Source: Chlamydiota bacterium
GTDB taxonomy: Bacteria; Chlamydiota; Chlamydiia; Chlamydiales; Rhabdochlamydiaceae
Direction of reading: 5' to 3'
Assembly: GCA_013288895.1 (NCBI GenBank)
Contig: JABDAY010000012.1
Coordinates: forward strand, 1-45,011
Length of the DNA stretch: 45,011 bases
Shown here: positions 39,992 through 45,011 of the stretch, one piece after another
Layout: each line of letters begins with the position of its first letter
Position numbering within the stretch: position 1 is the stretch's first letter
Position numbers and translations under genes: made by a program
The notes under the pieces: model-generated
Seen by the model: only the letters and a program-made list of their open reading frames with translations
What the model was told of the DNA's origin: nothing
Database searches by the model: none

Positions 39992-40444
39992 ATGCATTAT
40001 TATATTGACGCCTACAACCTACTGTTCAAACTACAGATTAAAAGCTCTTCCCTTCAAAAACAACGGGAAGCCCTTTTAACCACTTTAAAGCCTTACTCCT
40101 CCCTAAATCTTACCCTTGTTTTTGATGGCCACGAAATCTGTGAGCGCTCCCATTTTGGCGACCTTGAGGTCATTTACACTCAGGGCGAAACTGCAGATGA
40201 CTACATCATCAAAGAGATCGAAAATTCTCCTAAGCCCTCATCTCATACTGTAGTCACATCCGACAGACCCCTCGCAACTACCGCCAAAAACCTCGGCGCC
40301 AAAATTCTTTCCATCCCTGAATTCCTCACCCTCATTTCAAAAAAGGGAAAGAAAAAACAGGTCGAAAAAACCTTCACCGAAACCCCCGCCGAAATCAAGC
40401 GCTTGCTCGCCATCTTCGAAAAAAAACTCAAAGACCAGACTTGA
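39992..40444 (+). CDS. NYN-domain ribonuclease, YacP/Rae1-like
   Basis: 150 aa. MHYYIDAYNLLFKL, LTLVFDGHE, ETADDYIIKEIE and VVTSDRPLATTAKNLGAKIL supply the conserved acidic residues of the NYN (PIN-like) nuclease fold (Asp6, Asp48 region, Asp72/73, Asp95 region). The closest named family is YacP (Rae1 in Bacillus), a ribosome-associated mRNA endonuclease. The C-terminal 35 residues are basic and helical. Start is one base after the rdgB stop. Which RNAs are cut cannot be seen. Confidence 0.85.
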   Translation: MHYYIDAYNLLFKLQIKSSSLQKQREALLTTLKPYSSLNLTLVFDGHEICERSHFGDLEVIYTQGETADDYIIKEIENSPKPSSHTVVTSDRPLATTAKNLGAKILSIPEFLTLISKKGKKKQVEKTFTETPAEIKRLLAIFEKKLKDQT

Positions 40445-40479
40445 GAGCGAGCGAGCTTATTGGGCGAACGCCGAATTCA

Positions 40480-40513
40480 AACGCAAAGGCGCAAAATTGC
40501 AAAGACGCAAAAT
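40480..40513 (+). repeat. CGCAAA-type tandem words
   Basis: AACGCAAAGGCGC (40480-40492), then GCAAAATTGC and AAAGACGCAAAA in quick succession. The first word is repeated in reverse at 3281-3293, and the style matches the GCAAAACGC inverted repeats at 7588 and 8726. Confidence 0.6.
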
Positions 40514-40579
40514 TATTTTATTGTGTCATTGCGATTTGGAAGCACCGCAGTTTTGTTGAAGAACTAAAAAAACTATCTA

Positions 40580-40672
40580 TCTTTAGCGCGGTAGCGCTCC
40601 CCACGTTCCGGCATGCCTGCGGCATGTCCTGCACGCGGGGCCCCACATCAGTAAGCGCTACCGCGCTAAAGA
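40580..40672. repeat. 93-bp inverted repeat between the NYN nuclease gene and dus
   Basis: Arms 40580-40598 and 40654-40672 are perfect 19-bp reverse complements (TCTTTAGCGCGGTAGCGCT). Between them a second hairpin (GGCATG-CC-TGC-GGCATG region) and the words GGGGCCCC and CCCACATCAG occur; the latter also occurs in the 2921-3248 palindrome. The gene-free stretch 40445-40750 contains this element and the CGCAAA words; nothing else was seen. It lies between convergent genes, so it might stop transcription in both directions. Confidence 0.85.
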
Positions 40673-40750
40673 ATAGATGAGCTGCTCCATCAATTATTGC
40701 GCGCTTCAGAGACGACCAGGGATACAAGGTCTAATTTATGATGTCTAATA

Positions 40751-41779
40751 TTAACAGTCGCATGTAGCGGCTTCGGCTTCCTCAGGGTGGGATTTGAATG
40801 TTGCGTCGCCCCAGGGGTAGCCCATGATGAGCTCTCTCACTTCGAGGATGCTCTTTGATTTGTTTAAGGCTTCTCTGAGCTTTTTTGCGCCGGCGATATT
40901 TTTCAAATACCAGCATCCAATGCGTCGCATATCAAGCATCGCTTTTCTTTCACTTTGATAACAAATCACATATTCTAAATGCTGGAGCAAACTGTTGCGA
41001 TGATCGATTGCGGATCTGATTTTTGGATCTAATCCAGAGAGGGCTCGATAAATATCCTCGATGATCCAAGGCTGTCCAAAAGTGCCTCTTGCCACTAATA
41101 GCGCGTCGCAGCCTGTGTGGCTAAAAATGTTGACGGCGCTAGAGGCATCAAACACATCTCCGTTTGCAATCACCTTAATGGTGCGCGCTTCTTGTTTGCA
41201 TGCGCGGATATGGTCCCAATTTGCTGGGCCTGAGTAACCTTGGGCGCGGGTTCTTCCGTGGACGCAAATGGCTTTGGCACCTGCAGCTTCAGCAATGCGC
41301 GTGATTTCAGGGGCATTAATACTTTGAGAGTCCCAGCCCGTGCGCACTTTTATTGTAACAGGAATTTTTACTGCCGAAACCATCTCAGAAATAATGTCGC
41401 CAATTATTTTTGGATTTCTAAGTAAGCCGGAACCACTCCCGTCTTTGGTCACCTTGTCTACCGGACATCCACAATTGAGGTCAATCACATCAAACCCAAG
41501 GCTTTCGATCATTTTTGCACATTGCGCTGCATATTGCGGCTTGCTTCCGCAGAGTTGAGCGCCAATCGGGTGCATATCCGCCTCGTAATCAAGGTAACGG
41601 AAAGTATGGGGATCATAACGGACTAAAGCGTCCATTTTGACCATCTCACAATAGACAAGTCCAGGCTTAAAAGAGGTGGTCATTTTTCGAAAAGGGAGAT
41701 CGGAGCAACCGGCTAGGGGAGCACAGAAAATATTTGATGGGAGCTCTATATCACCTAATTGAAAAGGAGTTTGTAACAT
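40751..41779 (-). CDS. dus: tRNA-dihydrouridine synthase
   Basis: 342 aa, reduces uridines in tRNA D-loops using FMN and NADPH. The TIM barrel begins LPSNIFCAPLAGCSDLPFRK. The substrate/FMN region is VIDLNCGCPVDKVTKDGSGS, followed by IPVTIKVRTGWD, ICVHGRTRAQGYSGPANWD and VIANGDVFD, with the FMN-phosphate loop DALLVARGTFGQPWI. These define the Dus family, and the set is complete. It starts within the stop of the YggT gene (TAATG), so the pair is an operon. I recall an adjacent dus-like gene (named yohI) next to topA in C. trachomatis; here the two are 25 kb apart. Confidence 0.93.
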   Translation of the reverse strand: MLQTPFQLGDIELPSNIFCAPLAGCSDLPFRKMTTSFKPGLVYCEMVKMDALVRYDPHTFRYLDYEADMHPIGAQLCGSKPQYAAQCAKMIESLGFDVIDLNCGCPVDKVTKDGSGSGLLRNPKIIGDIISEMVSAVKIPVTIKVRTGWDSQSINAPEITRIAEAAGAKAICVHGRTRAQGYSGPANWDHIRACKQEARTIKVIANGDVFDASSAVNIFSHTGCDALLVARGTFGQPWIIEDIYRALSGLDPKIRSAIDHRNSLLQHLEYVICYQSERKAMLDMRRIGCWYLKNIAGAKKLREALNKSKSILEVRELIMGYPWGDATFKSHPEEAEAATCDC

Positions 41780-42030
41780 TATCGCACGAAGTTAAGGATG
41801 ATCCGTTCTGCGAATTGCAGGGCAAAATAGCCGAGCAAAGGGCTTAAATCGAAAGTTCCTCCAATGGGAGGGATGAGCCGTCTAAAAATATTTAGGTAGG
41901 GATCTGTATAAAACATGAGAAACCGCATGATTTTATGCCGGGCAAAAGCCGGAAACCACGACCCTACAATCCTGATAAACAGGAGCATTGTGTAGGTAAA
42001 GAAAATAGTGTGAACAATATACGCTAACAT
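41779..42030 (-). CDS. YggT family membrane protein
   Basis: 83 aa, two membrane helices. The family motif is RIVGSWFPAF and FYTDPYLNIFRRLIPP, then FDLSPLLGYFALQF. This is the single-unit form of YggT, related to proteins near cell division genes and to chloroplast CCB3. The role is uncertain; osmotic stress and division-associated functions have been suggested. It is translationally coupled to dus and divergent from the PilM-like gene over 51 bp. Confidence 0.88.
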   Translation of the reverse strand: MLAYIVHTIFFTYTMLLFIRIVGSWFPAFARHKIMRFLMFYTDPYLNIFRRLIPPIGGTFDLSPLLGYFALQFAERIILNFVR

Positions 42031-42045
42031 AATATAGAAACCATT

Positions 42046-42066
42046 ATGCCTTAAAAGGCATTTTTT
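42046..42066. promoter_or_regulatory. small palindrome with T-run between divergent genes
   Basis: ATGCCTTAAAAGGCAT (42046-42061) is a perfect 16-bp palindrome followed by TTTTTT. It resembles a weak terminator, but both neighbours point away from it. An operator or attenuator of the PilM-like operon is the better guess. Confidence 0.35.
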
Positions 42067-42081
42067 GCCAAAATATACTGC

Positions 42082-43380
42082 ATGTACATATTAGGGATTA
42101 CTAAGGAGGGAGGGGAGATTAAGGCAGCTCTCGTCCATTCTGACAAAAAAAAGATTAAAATTGACCTTTTGCGCTCTTTCCCTATCGAGCCCGGCGCTCT
42201 TGTAAAACCGCTTTACATTATGAAATCGATTCTTGCGGGAAGGGATCCGATCGTTGTTTCTGGGCTTAACGCCTGGGACGTTTTTATTAGAGAGATCCCC
42301 TTTAAACTTTCCAAAAAACGCTCTATTTTGGCAACACTCCCTTTTCAGGTAGAGTCTTTCCTCCCTTATCCTTTGGATAAAAGTATATTAATCCCTTTTA
42401 TCGAGGGCTCAAAGGTGAATATCACCGCCGCTTCTCACGAAACATTAGAGAACCACTTAAAAGAACTAGGCAGTTTTGAAATAGACCCTCATATAGTCTC
42501 CTGCGCCCCGCAAGCTCTCAATCGCCTTGGGCAATTTCTCTATCCCCATCTCTCTTCTTTCCTCTTTTTCCACTTTAGTACGGAAAAGAGCTTTTTTGGC
42601 CTTGTTATCGATAAAAAAGTCGTTTTATCTCAAACGCTGAACTCTGTAAAAGAGCTCAATCGCGGTCTGGAATTTTTAAAACAAAAAACACCCGCTCCTT
42701 TGCCAAAAGAGGTTGTGGTAACAGGGGATACAAGTTATGCAGGCCTGCTTGGAGAATCTTTCGAAATTTTAATAAATCAAGAAACCGCCCCGTATGCCAT
42801 ACCGCTTGGCCTTGCAATTGACGGAAACATTCAAAATAAAAATAGTATTCAGTTTAGACAAGGGTCATTTGCTGCCGTGGATTCAATGAAAAAAAGGAGC
42901 AAAAGATTCCTTCGTTGCGCTCTCATTTGCGGGGCCTTGGCCTTACTCACTTGGTCTCTAAATACTTTTTATGTTCATAAAAGGGAGGAGTTATTAACAG
43001 GTGGAAGTGGAAGTTTAGAAGATAAAATTATTTCCTTAGAAAAAAAACTCTCAAAAGAGAAAACCCAATTTCCTTATGTACCAAATGTTCCTAAGGTCAG
43101 CGACTTTTTGGTCTATTTAAGCACCCATCCCAAACTTCCTGGAATAAATATTAAAAACGTCGAATATGCTCTTGTAAAGTACCCCAAGCTTGGGGTTTGC
43201 ACAGATGGGTATAAAGTAAAAGTTTCTGTAGAATTTAGTTCCCCTACCCCCAGACAGGCCCGCGAATTTAGAGAGGCTTTAGCAAAAGACTCCATTGTCG
43301 ATAAAAAAGAAGAGATCACCTGGAAAGTATCACAAGAAACTTATACAACATCCTTCTTTTTGATGAGGAATAATGAATAA
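42082..43380 (+). CDS. PilM/GspL-like protein fused to a PilN-like membrane part
   Basis: 432 aa. Residues 1-265 look like an actin-like fold used by PilM and GspL: a short first strand (YILGITKEGGEIKAALV), a region LKKRS-LATLPFQVESFLPYPL typical of the PilM/GspL recruitment surface, and FFHFSTEKSFFGLVIDKKVV as the second ATP-like subdomain. A single membrane helix follows at about 276-295, then a coiled coil (LEDKIISLEKKLSKEKTQ) and a C-terminal periplasmic domain like PilN or GspL ferredoxin-like domain. This is the architecture of GspL of type II secretion. Chlamydiae encode other type II parts elsewhere. No close family name is certain. It is the first gene of a three-gene overlapping operon. 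Confidence 0.6.
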   Translation: MYILGITKEGGEIKAALVHSDKKKIKIDLLRSFPIEPGALVKPLYIMKSILAGRDPIVVSGLNAWDVFIREIPFKLSKKRSILATLPFQVESFLPYPLDKSILIPFIEGSKVNITAASHETLENHLKELGSFEIDPHIVSCAPQALNRLGQFLYPHLSSFLFFHFSTEKSFFGLVIDKKVVLSQTLNSVKELNRGLEFLKQKTPAPLPKEVVVTGDTSYAGLLGESFEILINQETAPYAIPLGLAIDGNIQNKNSIQFRQGSFAAVDSMKKRSKRFLRCALICGALALLTWSLNTFYVHKREELLTGGSGSLEDKIISLEKKLSKEKTQFPYVPNVPKVSDFLVYLSTHPKLPGINIKNVEYALVKYPKLGVCTDGYKVKVSVEFSSPTPRQAREFREALAKDSIVDKKEEITWKVSQETYTTSFFLMRNNE

Positions 43381-43876
43381 AATTAAAAACCATCCCCTCT
43401 TACTCCTCCTCCTTCCACTTCCATTTATCTATTTTCTGTTCTCATTTTACTTCGATATTCAAAGACTGGGGGCGTTGCAAGCAAGGATTGAAACACTCAA
43501 TTTAAAAACGCTTCTCGTTCAAAAGCAAAAACAAACACAAAATGAAATGATCGGAAAAATCAAAAATGCCGATCATTTTTTTATCGATAAACACTTAGAA
43601 AGTTTGAACGGGTTCCGTTTTTCTGAAGAAGTCGTTAGAACAGGCGAGGGGATTCAAGAAGTCGAGGAGGTCCAAATACATCCAGTGCAAGTGGATGACG
43701 AAGACCTTAAAAGGATATTGTCAGTTGTAGAAAGTGTCCAGATTGGCCCTTATACCCCTCTTGAAAACTCTCCTCAATTAATTATTAAACAATTTAATCT
43801 GACAAAAAAAAGCCAAAACCCCCAAGAAAGTATTTTTATCCTAAATATGCAGCTTATTAAAAGGGAGCCTTTATGA
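43373..43876 (+). CDS. PilO/GspM-like bitopic protein
   Basis: 167 aa. A short cytoplasmic N-terminus, one membrane helix (LLLLLLPLPFIYFLFSFYF), a coiled coil (LQARIETLNLKTLLVQKQKQ) and a C-terminal domain ending IFILNMQLIKRE. This is the layout of PilO and GspM, partners of PilN and GspL. The start overlaps the end of the upstream gene by 8 bp and its stop overlaps the next start as ATGA. Together with gene 42082 it can be read as an inner membrane assembly platform. Sequence similarity is too low to be sure by eye. Confidence 0.55.
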   Translation: MNKIKNHPLLLLLLPLPFIYFLFSFYFDIQRLGALQARIETLNLKTLLVQKQKQTQNEMIGKIKNADHFFIDKHLESLNGFRFSEEVVRTGEGIQEVEEVQIHPVQVDDEDLKRILSVVESVQIGPYTPLENSPQLIIKQFNLTKKSQNPQESIFILNMQLIKREPL

Positions 43877-45011
43877 AATACGTACTACTCCTGGTCTTAT
43901 TAGCAGGTTGCGCCTCCAAAACCGCTCAAGACGAAACACCCCTTACGAGTGTTCAGGTGATGGACCGGAACGGTTTTGCAGAAACAGTTAGCTCAAAAGA
44001 CCGTTTAGCCACGTTTAACAAAATCGATTTCCTCACCCCTCAGCCTTATCAAAAAGTCCTTCGAGTCTACAACAAAGATCTGACAGGAAAAACAAGATCG
44101 ATCATCACAAGCTACCACGATAATGGTCTAATTTGGCAATCCCTTGAGGTGGTCGATGGAAGGGCCCATGGTAACTACAAAGAATGGCACGCCAACGGAA
44201 AAATCAAACTTGAGGCATCTATTATCGAGGGAATCGCCGATCTGCATGAAACAGCCCAAGCAAGCTGGATCTTTGAAGGACCCAGCAATGTGTGGGATGA
44301 AGAGGGCAATAAAATTGCAGAGATCCCCTACGAAAAAGGGGTCCTCCAAGGTATTTCCCATTATTACTATACAGACGGAGCCCTCTGGAAAGAAGTCCCT
44401 CTTTATGGTGGAGAAATCAATGGAGCGCTCGTTGTATACGCCCAGGATGGATCTATCTTAGAAAAATCTATTTTTGAAAACGGCCTCTTAAAATCAGCAG
44501 AATTTTTAAACCAAGTTTCTGAAATCAAAAATGGCAATGGTTTCTATGCCTCATTTGCTAACGGACAACTTGAATCCCTGACCGAATATCAAAACGGGGT
44601 CCCCTGCGGCCTTGTAAAAACTTTTGATGCCACCGGTAATCTCTCTTCCACATATCGCATTCTCGAAGGGAAAAAAGAAGGGGAGGAGATCATCTATCAT
44701 AGCTCCCACCCCTCTCAGCCAAAAATCTCCCTTGACTGGCATGATGATCTTCTGCAAGGGCAAATAAAAACCTGGTACATCAATGGAACTTTAGAAAGCC
44801 AAAGAGAAATTAATGGAAATAAAAAGGAAGGATCCTCCTTTGCTTGGTACAAAGACGGTTCCCTAATGCTTGTAGAAGAATATGAAAAGGATAAGCTCGT
44901 CAAAGGCAACTACTACAAGAAAAAAGACAAAAAAGCTGTCTCCGCAATTGAACATGGAAAAGGGATCGCCACCCTATACGATGGCGACGGCATCCTCCTC
45001 AGAAAAGTCCC
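43873..45011 (+). CDS. MORN-like repeat lipoprotein, incomplete at window edge
   Basis: 379 codons are visible and the frame runs off the window. The start MKYVLLLVLLAGCASK has a perfect lipobox (LAGC, Cys13), so it is a lipoprotein, probably outer membrane. The body consists of repeats of about 22-25 residues of the type G-x-x-x-x-W/Y-x-x-N/D-G-x-L/I (HGNYKEWHANGKIK, ALVVYAQDGSILEKS, GFYASFANGQLES, QIKTWYINGTLESQ, SSFAWYKDGSLML). These resemble the YwqK/MORN-like antitoxin-type repeats. The role is unknown; binding to lipid or to a partner protein is plausible. ATGA overlap with the preceding gene and a GGGAG ribosome site show operon membership. Confidence 0.85.
   Translation, partial: MKYVLLLVLLAGCASKTAQDETPLTSVQVMDRNGFAETVSSKDRLATFNKIDFLTPQPYQKVLRVYNKDLTGKTRSIITSYHDNGLIWQSLEVVDGRAHGNYKEWHANGKIKLEASIIEGIADLHETAQASWIFEGPSNVWDEEGNKIAEIPYEKGVLQGISHYYYTDGALWKEVPLYGGEINGALVVYAQDGSILEKSIFENGLLKSAEFLNQVSEIKNGNGFYASFANGQLESLTEYQNGVPCGLVKTFDATGNLSSTYRILEGKKEGEEIIYHSSHPSQPKISLDWHDDLLQGQIKTWYINGTLESQREINGNKKEGSSFAWYKDGSLMLVEEYEKDKLVKGNYYKKKDKKAVSAIEHGKGIATLYDGDGILLRKV

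Noticed and set aside
1..45011. tRNA or rRNA genes
   Set aside because: No cloverleaf with a GTTCGA-type arm and CCA-like end, and no conserved rRNA stretch, was recognised by eye; a covariance search would be decisive.

Overview
The window comes from a chlamydia-like bacterium (phylum Chlamydiota), most likely an environmental lineage outside Chlamydiaceae. Evidence for this: a DNA topoisomerase I with a C-terminal SWIB domain, a GreA of about 718 residues with a very long N-terminal extension, a double-length ThyX, an aromatic amino acid permease of the TyrP type, a cysteine-rich MOMP-like outer membrane protein, and the neighbour pairs uvrD/rpoN and thyX/hemB, which I recall as neighbours in Chlamydia trachomatis. 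Housekeeping genes are packed tightly, with many TAATG, ATGA and TGATG couplings and overlapping convergent ends. Between them lie accessory stretches of small orphan genes, long inverted repeats and gene remnants.

Layout. 1-2.9 kb: orphan genes plus a polymorphic-toxin tail gene, followed by a gene that fuses immunity, toxin-tail and immunity segments. 2.9-3.25 kb: a 328-bp palindrome. 3.35-7.6 kb: uvrD, a convergent heptosyltransferase-like gene, rpoN. 7.6-8.75 kb: a segment bounded by 26-nt inverted repeats, carrying a small membrane protein, a small winged-helix protein and a relative of the big palindrome. 8.7-11.5 kb: an HEXXH membrane protein and two tandem OCH1-like glycosyltransferases, one with a palindrome inside its coding sequence. 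11.6-15.2 kb: dprA-topA. 15.2-24 kb: a surface-glycan locus with two GT90 enzymes, one GT34 enzyme, two GT9 enzymes, a Wzy/WaaL-like protein and a Wzx-like flippase, plus an AAA/DUF4143 ATPase and the remnant of a different ATPase. 24.1-25.3 kb: the MOMP-like protein. 25.3-32.4 kb: uvrB, a flavoprotein, tyrP, thyX and hemB, with a 143-bp palindrome before tyrP. 32.3-35.0 kb: a GT9 gene cut into two halves by about 1.84 kb of AT-rich orphan DNA. 35.0-37.1 kb: a YjbH-like outer membrane protein. 37.2-40.4 kb: greA-rdgB-NYN nuclease. 40.4-42.0 kb: repeats, then yggT-dus. 42.1 kb to the edge: an operon for a PilM/GspL-like protein, a PilO/GspM-like protein and a MORN-type lipoprotein that runs off the window.

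How the genes fit together. The glycan genes can be read as an assembly line: glycosyltransferases build a unit, the flippase moves it across the inner membrane, the Wzy/WaaL-like protein polymerises or ligates it, and the YjbH-like protein may act at the outer membrane. The enzyme mix (GT34, GT90 and OCH1-like next to GT9) is unusual for bacteria. The small orphan genes have good ribosome binding sites and in several cases recognisable sigma70-type promoters, so they look expressed; two have hydrophobic pairs like those of inclusion-membrane proteins.

Most novel-looking items: the immunity-toxin-immunity fusion, the repeat family with compensatory base changes, the interrupted GT9 gene, the inverted-repeat-bounded segment, and the PilM/PilO/MORN operon. 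No tRNA, rRNA, CRISPR array or transposase was seen.
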